Below, one piece after another: positions 15,395 to 23,104 of a stretch of 64,000 bases of DNA. The stretch's first letter is position 1, and the number at the start of each line of letters is the position of its first letter. This DNA comes from UBA1127 sp034422455 (GTDB taxonomy: Bacteria > Chloroflexota > Dehalococcoidia > Lucifugimonadales > UBA1127): the NCBI GenBank assembly GCA_034422455.1, contig DAOUJQ010000003.1, positions 1 to 64,000 on the forward strand, in the 5' to 3' direction. A program made the position numbers and the translations under genes. The notes beneath the pieces are model-generated. The model saw only the letters and a program-made list of their open reading frames with translations. It did not search any database and was not told where the DNA came from.

Positions 15395-17236
15395 ATGGAC
15401 ACCGCACACATTCGGAATTTCTGCATCATCGCGCACATAGACCATGGCAAGTCCACGCTGGCGGACCGGCTGCTGGAGCACACGGGCACGGTAGACCCCC
15501 GCAACATGACCGCCCAGTTCCTGGACACCATGGATTTGGAGCGCGAGCGCGGCATCACCATCAAGGGGAAGGCCGTGCGGATGCGCCACGTCCACAGCGA
15601 CGGGCAGGAGTACCAGCTCAACCTCATCGACACGCCGGGGCACGTGGACTTCGGGTACGAGGTGTCGCGGGCGCTGGCGGCGTGCGAGGGGGCGCTGCTG
15701 GTGGTGGACGCGTCGCAGGGGGCGCAGGCGCAGACGCTGGCGAACGCCTACCTGGCGCTGGGGCACGACCTGCACATCATCCCTGTCATCAACAAGATCG
15801 ACCTGCCCGCCGCGGAGCCGGACCGGGTGGCTGTCGAGATGGAGCAGGTCTTCGGGTTCGACCTCGAGGAGCTGGTGTACTGCTCGGCGAAGGACGGCAC
15901 GGGCATCGAGGAGCTGCTGGCGGCGGTGGTCGAGCGGGTGCCGCCGCCGAGGCAGGAGGAGGGCGCGCCGCTGCGGGCGCTCATCTTCGACTCGGAGTAC
16001 GACTCGTACAAGGGCGTGATCGCGTACGTGCGGGCCATGGACGGCAGCGTGCGGCGGGGCGACCGCATCCGGATGCTGGGCGCGCAGACGGTGACGGAGG
16101 CGGTGGAGGTCGGCGTGTTCACGCCGGAGCTGACGGCCGTCCGGGAGCTGAGCGCCGGGCAGGTGGGCTACATCGCGACGGGGTTCAAGAACGTGGGCGA
16201 CAGCCGCGTGGGCGACACCGTGGCGCTGGAGGAGCACGCGAACGTCGAGCCGCTGCCGGGCTACGAGCCGCAGAAGCTGATGGTGTTTGCGGGTCTGTAC
16301 CCGTCGGACGGAGAGTCGTTCGAGAACCTGCGGGAGGCGCTGCAGAAGCTGCAGCTGAACGACGCGGCGCTGAGCTTCGAGCCGGAGAGCAGCCCGGCGC
16401 TGGGGTTCGGGTTCCGTTGCGGGTTCCTGGGGCCGCTGCACATGGAGATCGTGCAGGAACGGCTGGAGCGGGAGTACGGGCTGGACCTCATCGCGACGTC
16501 GCCGGGGGTGGCGTACCAGGTGGTGATGCCGAACGGCGAGGAGACCATCGTCGCGAACCCGTCAATGATGCCGGCGCCGGGGCAGTACCTGGAGGCGCGG
16601 GAGCCGTGGCTGGAGATGACCATCATCACGCCGTCACGGTTCGTGGGGCCGATGATGGAGCTGTTCACGGGCAACCGGGGCGTGTTCAAGAGCATGGAGT
16701 ACATCGCGGCGGCGATGACGACGGCGGACAGCGGCAACCCGATGTACGACGCGCGGGTGCTGCTGCAGTTCGAGCTGCCGCTGGCGGAATTGCTGGCGGA
16801 GTTCTACGACCGGATCAAGTCGCGGTCGCAGGGGTACGCGTCGCTGGACTACACGTTCATCGGCTACCGGGCTGGGCCACTGGTGAAGCTGGACATCATG
16901 CTGAACAGCCGGCCCGTCGACGCGCTGTGCTTCGTGGTGCACCGGGACCACGCGTACGACGCGGGGCGGGCGCTGGTGGACGAGTTGCGGAAGCTGATCC
17001 CGCGGCAGCTGTACGAGGTTGCGGTACAGGCGGCCGTCGGGAGCCGGGTCATCGCGCGGGAGACGGTGCGGGCGATGCGGAAGAACGTGCTGGCGAAGTG
17101 CTACGGCGGCGACGTGACGCGGAAGCGGAAGCTGCTGGAGAAGCAGGCAGAGGGCAAGAAGCGGATGAAGATGGTAGGCCAGGTGGAGGTGCCGCAGGAG
17201 GCCTTCCTGGCGCTATTGAAGCTGGACAAGCGGTAG
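15395..17236 (+). CDS. lepA: Elongation factor 4 (LepA)
   Basis: 613 residues, close to the usual 600. The start at ATG 15395, preceded by GAGG, gives MDTAHIRNFCIIAHIDHGKS, the standard LepA N-terminus. G motifs: AHIDHGKST (G1), ERGITIK (G2), DTPGHVDF (G3) and NKIDLP (G4). The LepA-specific C-terminal domain is present, with KCYGGDVTRKRKLLEKQ and KRMK near the end. It is a ribosome-associated GTPase that can back-translocate or rescue stalled ribosomes and binds the membrane under normal growth. It stands alone; a longer frame upstream reads through a repeat and lacks LepA similarity. Confidence 0.97.
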   Translation: MDTAHIRNFCIIAHIDHGKSTLADRLLEHTGTVDPRNMTAQFLDTMDLERERGITIKGKAVRMRHVHSDGQEYQLNLIDTPGHVDFGYEVSRALAACEGALLVVDASQGAQAQTLANAYLALGHDLHIIPVINKIDLPAAEPDRVAVEMEQVFGFDLEELVYCSAKDGTGIEELLAAVVERVPPPRQEEGAPLRALIFDSEYDSYKGVIAYVRAMDGSVRRGDRIRMLGAQTVTEAVEVGVFTPELTAVRELSAGQVGYIATGFKNVGDSRVGDTVALEEHANVEPLPGYEPQKLMVFAGLYPSDGESFENLREALQKLQLNDAALSFEPESSPALGFGFRCGFLGPLHMEIVQERLEREYGLDLIATSPGVAYQVVMPNGEETIVANPSMMPAPGQYLEAREPWLEMTIITPSRFVGPMMELFTGNRGVFKSMEYIAAAMTTADSGNPMYDARVLLQFELPLAELLAEFYDRIKSRSQGYASLDYTFIGYRAGPLVKLDIMLNSRPVDALCFVVHRDHAYDAGRALVDELRKLIPRQLYEVAVQAAVGSRVIARETVRAMRKNVLAKCYGGDVTRKRKLLEKQAEGKKRMKMVGQVEVPQEAFLALLKLDKR

Positions 17237-17332
17237 GGACTCGCCGGGGTTTGACCAACGCCCCGGACTCAGGTAAAACGTAACGGCGTTCCGGACGGTA
17301 GACTCTCCAACGAACATGAATCCCGGCAGTCC

Positions 17333-17587
17333 GTGCCCGGACACGAAGGCGCACGGCGGAGGTTGGTCTTGCTCCGAGTCTTGATCATCACGGCAGTGGT
17401 CTTCCTGGGCTACCTGCTGGTGCGCATGCTGCTGAAGTCTATGCAGCAGAGCGGACGGCGTCGGCCGGAGGTGATCATGCCGTACTGCCAGAAGTGCGAG
17501 AGCAACCGGAACGTGGTGGTGAACTCGGGGCAGGCGGAGGACTACCACCTCCGGTGGTGGTGCACGCGGTGCAAGGAGGGGTTTTAG
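17333..17587 (+). CDS. Small membrane protein with C-terminal zinc ribbon
   Basis: 84 residues from a GTG; a TTG at 17369 with CGGAGG 6 bases upstream is an alternative start. One transmembrane helix (LRVLIITAVVFLGYLLV, about residues 15-32) is followed by a basic stretch and a cytosolic zinc ribbon with CQKC and CTRC pairs separated by about 23 residues. The function is unknown. The last nine codons and the bases after the stop (17562-17596) are repeated exactly at 18664-18698, bracketing the next two genes. Confidence 0.6.
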   Translation: MPGHEGARRRLVLLRVLIITAVVFLGYLLVRMLLKSMQQSGRRRPEVIMPYCQKCESNRNVVVNSGQAEDYHLRWWCTRCKEGF

Positions 17588-17596
17588 GGGCGGGGG
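17562..17596 (+). repeat. Left 35-bp direct repeat
   Basis: 35 bases covering the last codons and stop of the zinc-ribbon gene plus nine following bases. It is identical to 18664-18698. The left copy leaves the gene intact, as expected for attL of an element that integrates in a gene end. Confidence 0.75.
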
Positions 17597-17669
17597 AGGG
17601 CGATCCACCCAACTCACCCGGCTCCGGCCACAGGTTTGCCCCAGTTTTTTCTTCCCTCGATTCTCCCTG

Positions 17670-17698
17670 TTGACATACGTATGTTTATACAGTATGTT
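17670..17698 (+). promoter_or_regulatory. Consensus promoter with internal palindrome
   Basis: TTGACA at 17670-17675, 17-base spacer, TATGTT at 17693-17698. A perfect 12-bp palindrome ACATACGTATGT (17673-17684) overlaps the -35 and spacer and would be a natural operator for the ribbon-helix-helix protein encoded directly downstream. Confidence 0.75.
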
Positions 17699-17725
17699 GT
17701 ATGCCTAACAGAAAGGAGACAAGGG

Positions 17726-18343
17726 ATGCGAATCGGAATCAATGTGCCTGACGACTTGCTGGACAAAGTTAAGCAGGTGAGGAATTCAGTCAACGTGTCG
17801 GAAGTATGCCGATACGCGCTCCAGCGCATCGTGGAGGAAGGCCGCCGAGTCACGGTCCGGGTGGAACGGGATGGTGTAGAAGAGAAGATTGTCTGGCTCG
17901 ATGCTCAAACGACGCCGCCGGAGGAGCCTGATTGGGTGGCCCTTGCACTGGATGATGCGGCAGTGTGGTTCAAGGGCGTCACGCCCGCTGGGTGGGAGCA
18001 TTTCCTCCACGAATGCAACATCTTGCGCCGGCAGGGCCGCGACGAATCTGAGATGGTCGATATCTGGTCATCGATGTACGACGCCAAGGGAATTCGAAGG
18101 CACCTGCACGATAGTAAGGAGTGGATCATCAGCGAGTTCGAGCGCGAGGAAATGACCGGTGTCCGCAGCAACGCTTGGGAACGGGCGACGCAAACGTACG
18201 CCCGTGCGTGGCTAGGCTATGTGCACGAGGTGCGCCGTCGTTTGGAGCGGCGTCGCGAAGAGGCCAACGCGCAGCGCCAAGCTGAACGAGAGGCTGCTCG
18301 CCGCGCCCGGCCAGAGCCGGAAGTGCCGGAGCAGTTGGTGTAG
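17726..18343 (+). CDS. RHH-like N-terminal domain protein, unknown function
   Basis: 205 residues; ATG preceded by AAGGAG 10 bases upstream. Residues 1-45 (MRIGINVPDDLLDKVKQ, then SVNVSEVCRYALQRIVEEG) look like a ribbon-helix-helix DNA-binding unit, as in CopG/Arc-type repressors and antitoxins. The middle (about 70-150) has the tryptophan-rich WVALALDDAAVWFKG and WEHFLHECNILRRQG and is not recognised. The end, from about 165, is a charged coiled helix of alternating Arg/Glu/Ala. It probably regulates its own promoter, which carries a palindrome. It is the first gene of a two-gene unit inside the repeat-bounded segment; no toxin is obvious, though the next small gene is a candidate partner. 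Confidence 0.5.
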   Translation: MRIGINVPDDLLDKVKQVRNSVNVSEVCRYALQRIVEEGRRVTVRVERDGVEEKIVWLDAQTTPPEEPDWVALALDDAAVWFKGVTPAGWEHFLHECNILRRQGRDESEMVDIWSSMYDAKGIRRHLHDSKEWIISEFEREEMTGVRSNAWERATQTYARAWLGYVHEVRRRLERRREEANAQRQAEREAARRARPEPEVPEQLV

Positions 18344-18362
18344 TAGTGGAAGGGAGTGGAAG

Positions 18363-18599
18363 ATGTTCTATTTGCCCGCTGTCATGTTTCCATTGAAGAC
18401 CTTTGCCCCCGTATTGGGAAAGAAAGTAGCGGTGATGGCTGTCGCGTGGGGCATCGAAGAGATGCGCAGGGCAGTCAATAGGAAGATAGAGGAAGGGGAA
18501 GCGCGGGATCCGGTGGAGGCGTTACAGATGGTCGTAATGGAATGGGTACAGTGGTTGAAGAAGGGTTTCAACCAAGGTCCGGCTGCGGAAGGGGCCTAA
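18363..18599 (+). CDS. Small hypothetical protein, partner of RHH-like gene
   Basis: 78 residues, ATG preceded by AGGGAG 6 bases upstream and 19 bases after the stop of the RHH-like gene, so co-transcribed. Mostly helical: a hydrophobic start (MFYLPAVMFPLKTFAPVLG), then an amphipathic middle with IEEMRRAVNRKIEEGE. It is not recognised. It could be a membrane-associated partner or toxin-like peptide, but nothing shows that directly. Confidence 0.45.
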   Translation: MFYLPAVMFPLKTFAPVLGKKVAVMAVAWGIEEMRRAVNRKIEEGEARDPVEALQMVVMEWVQWLKKGFNQGPAAEGA

Positions 18600-18663
18600 G
18601 TGAGGAGTGGCGGAGAGTGAAGGTTCCGCCGACGTACGAAAAACAGTAAGGCTCTCACGGCCC

Positions 18664-18698
18664 GCACGCGGTGCAAGGAGGGGTTTTAGGGGCGGGGG
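18664..18698 (+). repeat. Right 35-bp direct repeat
   Basis: Exact copy of 17562-17596, here without the rest of the zinc-ribbon gene. It lies 13 bases before the stop of the convergent DUF3224 gene. Confidence 0.75.
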
Positions 18699-18711
18699 CG
18701 GCGGCGCGGGA

Positions 18712-19104
18712 CTATGCGATCTCATAGTGGAGGACGTAGGAGTGGCCGCCCTCGTCGTTGTCGATCGCCAGCGTCCCCGATATGCCGGCCAGCCCTCCGG
18801 CGCCGGAGTCGGGCACGATTGTGACGGTAAGCTGGGCTTCGCCCCTGCTCATTATGCCGCTGTGCTGGAGCACGAAGGAGCCCGGCTTTCCGTCCACGGA
18901 GCCGGTGAAGCGCTCGATGGCTACGTAGCCCGCCGAGCCGGGAGTGGGGGTGAAGGCTGCGAGCATCTGCGCCTCCGAGGCGCCCACCATGTCACCGGAG
19001 AACTCCTTGTGGACGACGGTGCGGTTCAACGTCAGCCCGTCTTGCTCCAGGAACGGAGGCTCTCCCTCCATAACGACATCGAACGTTCCGCGGGCGGTGG
19101 GCAT
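18712..19104 (-). CDS. DUF3224 domain-containing protein
   Basis: 130 residues, the whole length being one DUF3224 domain (allene-oxide-cyclase-like small beta barrel). Diagnostic segments: RTVVHKEFSGDMVGASEAQM, GSAGYVAIERFTGSVDGKPG, SFVLQHSGIMSRGEAQLTV and VPDSGAGGLAGISGTLAI. The function is unknown; the family is often found as single-copy genes in actinobacteria and related groups. GAGGAG precedes the ATG. It is convergent with the repeat-bounded segment. Confidence 0.85.
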   Translation of the reverse strand: MPTARGTFDVVMEGEPPFLEQDGLTLNRTVVHKEFSGDMVGASEAQMLAAFTPTPGSAGYVAIERFTGSVDGKPGSFVLQHSGIMSRGEAQLTVTIVPDSGAGGLAGISGTLAIDNDEGGHSYVLHYEIA

Positions 19105-19154
19105 GGGGTCTCCTCTCTCGTATCGAAACCCGCGCTAGCGGGCGGGGTTAGCGA

Positions 19155-19985
19155 CTATCGCGGGCCCATTTGGAGGAGGCGGTGGCCGTTCTCCTCCGGG
19201 GGGCCGACGAGACCGGGGGCGACCTCGTCGGACTGGCCGCTGTGGTGGTAGTCGCTGCCGCCGAGGGCGAGAAGGTTGTGGCGGTCTGCGAGGGCCTTGA
19301 GCTCGGCGACGACGTCAGGGGCGTAGTCCTTGTAGTAGACCTCCATGCCGGCGAGGCCAGCGGCGGCGAGAGAGGCGACGAGAGCCGGAGGGTCCACCGT
19401 GAAAGTGGGGTGGGCGAGGACGGGCACGCCGCCGAACCGCCGGATGAGCTGAACGGCCTCCACGGGGGTCATCTTCTCGCGCTCGATGTGGGCGGGCATG
19501 CCCCGGCCGATGTACTTGTCAAAGGCCTCGCTCATGTCCGAGACGTAGCCCTTCTCCATGAGGGCCCGGGCGACGTGGGGGCGGGCGATGGCGCCGCCCT
19601 GGGCGATCTCCACTACTCGCTCCCACGTGATGTTGAAGCCCATCTCGTTCAGCTTGGCGACCATGAGCTCACCGCGGCCCTCGCGGCTCTTGCGGAAGGC
19701 GGAGAGAACCTCGTACAGTTCCGGGTCCGTCTCGTCCATGTGGTAGCCGAGGACGTGGACCTCGCTGTCGCCGTCGTCCGAGGATACCTCGATGCCCGGG
19801 ATGAGGGTGAGCTGGGGGTGGTTGGCGACCTCGCGCTTGGCCTCGGCGATGCCCTCGAGGGAGTCGTGGTCGGTGATGGCGACGAGGCGGAGGGTGGTGG
19901 CGGCGAGGACGCGCACGAGTTCCGCGGGCTTGAGGGTACCGTCGGAGGCGGTGGTGTGCATGTGCAAGTCTACGAGCGCGGCCAT
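19155..19985 (-). CDS. PHP domain phosphoesterase (TrpH/YciV-like)
   Basis: 276 residues. PHP-fold metal site: DLHMHTTASDGTL (HxH) at residues 6-18, ITDHDSLEGI (DHD), PGIEVSS (Glu), then IARPHVARALMEKG and the late LGGSDYHH. It matches the TrpH/YciV group, of which characterised members hydrolyse 3',5'-nucleoside bisphosphates or 5'-degrade short RNAs (RNase AM); the motif order and length fit. It may recycle short nucleotides left by RNA decay, and notably the next gene on the same strand is the endonuclease RNase Y, 181 bases upstream, with a terminator between. Confidence 0.85.
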   Translation of the reverse strand: MAALVDLHMHTTASDGTLKPAELVRVLAATTLRLVAITDHDSLEGIAEAKREVANHPQLTLIPGIEVSSDDGDSEVHVLGYHMDETDPELYEVLSAFRKSREGRGELMVAKLNEMGFNITWERVVEIAQGGAIARPHVARALMEKGYVSDMSEAFDKYIGRGMPAHIEREKMTPVEAVQLIRRFGGVPVLAHPTFTVDPPALVASLAAAGLAGMEVYYKDYAPDVVAELKALADRHNLLALGGSDYHHSGQSDEVAPGLVGPPEENGHRLLQMGPR

Positions 19986-19994
19986 GATCTCTCC

Positions 19995-20125
19995 TTTGCG
20001 GCGGCCCCACCGTTCATCCCCGTATCAAGTACGGGGCAGCTCCCCATGCCCTTCGACAGGCTCAGGGCGAACGGGCTCCCCCCGCGCCCCTCTGGGTTCC
20101 CGGCTGCGCGGGAACGACGAGAGGA
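19995..20125 (+). repeat. Cluster of three short repeats
   Basis: A CCCCGTA-loop-TACGGGG hairpin near 20018, a CTCAGGGCGAACGG-type unit near 20048 and a REP-like palindrome at 20083-20120. Confidence 0.6.
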
Positions 20126-20135
20126 GGCTACGAGA

Positions 20136-20161
20136 AGGCCCCGCCTGGCGGGGCGGGGCCT
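20136..20161 (-). terminator. Hairpin after rny
   Basis: Perfect 10-bp stem AGGCCCCGCC/GGCGGGGCCT with a 6-base loop, 6 bases past the rny stop. Confidence 0.7.
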
Positions 20162-20166
20162 CTCCG

Positions 20167-21705
20167 CTACTTGGCGTACTCGACGCTCCTGGTCTCCCTG
20201 ACCACCATGACCTTGATCTGGCCGGGGTAGACCAGGGACTCCTGGACCTTCTTGGCGATGTCCCGTGAGAGGACCGCCGCGTCCTCGTCGCCGATCTGCT
20301 CCGGCTTCACCATGACGCGGACCTCGCGGCCGGCCTGGATGGCGAAGACCTTCTCGACGCCCTGGAAGCCCTTGGCGACCTCCTCCAGGTCCTGGAGGCG
20401 CTTGATGTAGGCCTCGACCGTGTCGCTGCGGGCGCCGGGGCGGGAGGAGGTGATGGCGTCCGCGGCGGAGACGATGAAGGCCTCCACCGTGGTCTTGTCG
20501 TGGTCGTGGTGCTCCTCGATGGCGCGACGGATGGGCTCAGGCACACCGTACTTCTCGGCGATCTCGCCGCCGATGTCGGCGTGGGGGCCCTCGATCTCAT
20601 GGGTCATCGTCTTGCCGATGTCGTGCAGGAGGGCGCCGGCCTTGCACACCTCGACGTTGGCGCCGACCTCGGCGGCGAGCATCGCGGCGATGCGGGCGGC
20701 GAGCACGCTCTCCTTGAGCACGTTGCTGCCGTAGCTGGTGCGGAAGCGGAGGTGCCCGAGCTGCTTGATCAGCTCAGGGTGCAGTCCGCGCACACCGGCT
20801 TCAAACACCGCCTGCTCGCCCGCCTCCTTGAGGATCTTGTCCATCTCCTGGCGGGCCTTGTCCACCATCTCCTCAACGCGGGCCGGGTGGATGCGGCCGT
20901 CGACAATCAGCTTCGTCAGTGCGATCCGCGCGATCTCCCGCCGGACGGGGTCGAAGCACGAGAGCGTCACGGCCTCCGGCGTGTCGTCGACGATGAGGTC
21001 AACGCCGGTAGCCTGCTCCAGCGCGCGGATGTTGCGTCCTTCGCGGCCGATGAGACGACCCTTCATCTCATCATTGGGCAACGGAACGGTGGTGACCGTG
21101 GACTCTGCTACAACGTCAGCAGCCAGGCGCTCAATGGCCATTACCACGTACATGCGGGCATTGGCGTCCGCTTCGTCCTTGTACTGTTGCTCCAGCTCCC
21201 AGTACTTGCGGGTAAGCTCGTGCCTCGCTTCGTCTTCGGCCTTTCTGACTACCTGTTCGTGCGCTTCGGCAACCGACAGACCTGCGATTGCCTCCAACTG
21301 TGTTTGCTGCTGCTGTTTCAGCTGCTCCACTTCCCCGTGCGCAACGTCCAGCTCCTTTTCCCGACCGGAGAGCACCTGCTCCCGGTCCTCCAAAGCGCCG
21401 AACCTGCGCTCGAGGTTCTCTTCCCGGTTTGCCAACCTGCGTTCCTGCTGCTGGACTTCACTTCGCCGTTCCCGCACCTCTTGCTCAATGGCCGTGCGGG
21501 CCTTGAGAGTTTCCTCCTTGGCCTCCAGCAGCAGGGTCGCCTTCTGGCGCTCCGCGTCATCCAGGACCTGGGTTGCCTTGGTCTCAGACTCCTGCAACCG
21601 CTTGCCGAGGAACGCGTTCCGGGACCAGAACGTCACCATCGCCCCTAAGCCCAGGGCCGCCAGGACGGAAAGCAGTAAAATCACAATCCATACCAAAGAT
21701 GACAT
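20167..21705 (-). CDS. rny: Ribonuclease Y
   Basis: 512 residues, the usual length. N-terminal membrane anchor (about 4-26, VWIVILLLSVLAALGLGAM), a long coiled coil rich in Glu, Gln and Arg (about 30-190), a KH domain with the GxxG loop in MKGRLIGREGRNIRALEQ, and an HD domain with GALLHDIGKT and EEHHDH. RNase Y is the membrane-bound endonuclease that starts mRNA decay in organisms lacking RNase E. A consensus sigma-70-like promoter lies 60 bases upstream (21766-21795), and a hairpin follows the stop, so it is monocistronic. Confidence 0.97.
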   Translation of the reverse strand: MSSLVWIVILLLSVLAALGLGAMVTFWSRNAFLGKRLQESETKATQVLDDAERQKATLLLEAKEETLKARTAIEQEVRERRSEVQQQERRLANREENLERRFGALEDREQVLSGREKELDVAHGEVEQLKQQQQTQLEAIAGLSVAEAHEQVVRKAEDEARHELTRKYWELEQQYKDEADANARMYVVMAIERLAADVVAESTVTTVPLPNDEMKGRLIGREGRNIRALEQATGVDLIVDDTPEAVTLSCFDPVRREIARIALTKLIVDGRIHPARVEEMVDKARQEMDKILKEAGEQAVFEAGVRGLHPELIKQLGHLRFRTSYGSNVLKESVLAARIAAMLAAEVGANVEVCKAGALLHDIGKTMTHEIEGPHADIGGEIAEKYGVPEPIRRAIEEHHDHDKTTVEAFIVSAADAITSSRPGARSDTVEAYIKRLQDLEEVAKGFQGVEKVFAIQAGREVRVMVKPEQIGDEDAAVLSRDIAKKVQESLVYPGQIKVMVVRETRSVEYAK

Positions 21706-21765
21706 GCAGTCACCTGCCTTTCGTCCAAGCTTGTTAACGTCGCCCTATGCCTGTGGGCACCCTTC

Positions 21766-21795
21766 ATCATAGGGTTCCCGCGCCATCTATGTCAA
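21766..21795 (-). promoter_or_regulatory. Promoter of rny
   Basis: On the minus strand: TTGACA (21795-21790), 18-base spacer, TATGAT (21771-21766). A transcript would start near 21759, with a leader of about 54 bases and AGGTGA before the ATG. Confidence 0.75.
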
Positions 21796-21894
21796 CGAAC
21801 CGCGGGAATTGAGACCCCGCTCCTTGCCCCGTTATCGTATCTGAGACTATGCTTGGGAGACCCTTTTCACCGAGGAAATTTGCGAGGCGAATGT

Positions 21895-22275
21895 ATGGCC
21901 CAGCACGACGAACATCCCCACGGAGAGAAGACGGTCACCCTGGAGGTGTACCAGAGCGAGCCGCTGGCCCGGATGGCGGCGTCTCGGCTGGAGTCCGAGG
22001 GGATCCGGTGCATGGTGCGCGCAGTGGGCGTGGGGCCCGGCGGGTGGGGGCTGGCGGCGAACGTGCCGCACGCGCTGGACACGTGGGAGGAGGACGCCGT
22101 CGAGGCGCGGGCGATCCTGAACCTGATGCCGGGGGAGATCGAGGACGCGATGCGGCAGCGGGTGGAGTCTTCCATGAGCACGCCGCGGCTGCTGTTCCTG
22201 GGGGTGCTGGCCCTCGTGGCGATGGCGCTGGTGGTGCAGGTGGCGGACGCGGTGTTTGGGCGGCTGCTGGGGTAG
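21895..22275 (+). CDS. DUF2007-like domain protein with C-terminal membrane anchor
   Basis: 126 residues from ATG 21895. The N-terminal half (VTLEVYQSEPLARMAASRLE, then SEGIRCMVRAVG) resembles the DUF2007 fold, a small putative signal-transduction domain related to PII-like folds. One transmembrane helix follows near the end (LLFLGVLALVAMALVVQV). The function is unknown. It is divergent from rny; TTGAGA, an 18-base spacer and TATCGT form a possible promoter just upstream. Confidence 0.55.
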   Translation: MAQHDEHPHGEKTVTLEVYQSEPLARMAASRLESEGIRCMVRAVGVGPGGWGLAANVPHALDTWEEDAVEARAILNLMPGEIEDAMRQRVESSMSTPRLLFLGVLALVAMALVVQVADAVFGRLLG

Positions 22276-22565
22276 GGGGCGCCCTTCGACGGGCTCAGGG
22301 CGAACGGGCGGGGGCGGACGGGGGCGGTCCCGCCGATAGGCGGGACGGGCGGTTCGCGAACCGCCCCTACGAGGGAACCCCTCCCACCGCCGCCGCCCCT
22401 CTGGGCCCCTGCCTTCGCAAGGGCGACGGGGGTAGGGGACGGCACAGCCGGTGGCCGCGGGGTTTCTGGATACCGGCCCCGTATCGGGGTACGGGGGGCC
22501 ATTCGCCGGTATGGGGGAGGGGGTGTGCGGGGCCGAATTGATTTCCGTGACCGGCGTAGCTGCGG

Positions 22566-22653
22566 GGGAATTGTTTTGTTTTTTGTTTTGTAGCGGAGTT
22601 GGCACGTTGCAGATACAAGACGGAAATTTTTTCATCAGGGGGGAACAATTCCC
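22566..22653 (+). repeat. Structured repeat, copy C
   Basis: Terminal arms GGGAATTGTT/AACAATTCCC (10 bp). It shares the interior GGCACGTTGCAGATACAA with copies B and D and about 100 bp of left flank with copy B. Confidence 0.7.
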
Positions 22654-22740
22654 TCCCTTCGACAGGCTCAGGACAGGCCCGAGGGCCATAGGCGTCGGGG
22701 TTGTGGTGTTGTGGCGGCGGCGCATGGGGCGAGAGTAGCG

Positions 22741-22825
22741 GGGATTCGTCTTGCTGTTCGTGTTGTAGGGGAGTTGGCACGTTGCAGATACAAGGCGAAT
22801 ATTCACTGAGGGGGAAACGAATCCC
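22741..22825 (+). repeat. Structured repeat, copy D
   Basis: Terminal arms GGGATTCGT/ACGAATCCC, interior GGCACGTTGCAGATACAA. Only 87 bases after copy C. Confidence 0.7.
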
Positions 22826-22898
22826 GGCCCTTCGACCGGCTCAGGGTGAGCGGACGCGAGGCGATACGCGGAGTGGTTGTGGTGGCGGTGCATGGGGC

Positions 22899-22947
22899 GA
22901 GGGTAGCGGAGGGGACGGCGTTCGCGCGAGGGGTTGGTGTCAGGGGG
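22899..22947 (+). repeat. G-rich tail repeat, copy D
   Basis: GAGGGTAGCG, TTCGCGCGAGGGG and GGTGTCAGGGGG, 74 bases after structured repeat D. Confidence 0.65.
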
Positions 22948-23104
22948 TGCGCGGGCGTCGTTGGTCGCCGGTATGGGGGGTAGGGGGTCGGGGAGGGCGG
23001 TAGGGCGTGCGACCACAAGGCCGTCGCTACGTCCCCGCTGCCCACCGCCCCTCTGGGTTCCTGCCTTCGCAGGAACGACGAGTGAAGAGGCAAGGAGGCG
23101 ATTG

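Larger units (their letters stand above)
17597..18698. mobile_element. Candidate small inserted element between 35-bp repeats
   Basis: 1,102 bp between, and including, one copy of the 35-bp repeat. It carries its own consensus promoter, an RHH-type regulator and a small helical protein, and is AT-richer than the lepA and rny regions. There is no integrase, transposase or terminal inverted repeat, so movement would need outside enzymes; a segmental duplication is the alternative. Confidence 0.35.
22276..23104. other. 829-base gene-free, repeat-dense spacer
   Basis: Holds structured repeats C (22566-22653) and D (22741-22825) and a tail at 22899-22947. A partial tail (GCATGGGGCGAGAGTAGCG, ending 22740) runs straight into copy D. 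There are three CTCAGGG-type units, two REP-like palindromes (near 22392 and 23044), a CCCCGTA/TACGGGG hairpin near 22475 and a CGGTTCGCGAACCG palindrome near 22349. No gene is supported. Confidence 0.7.

Noticed and set aside
17597..18698. Insertion sequence
   Set aside because: No transposase and no terminal inverted repeats; only direct repeats, so it is listed as a candidate inserted cassette with low confidence.
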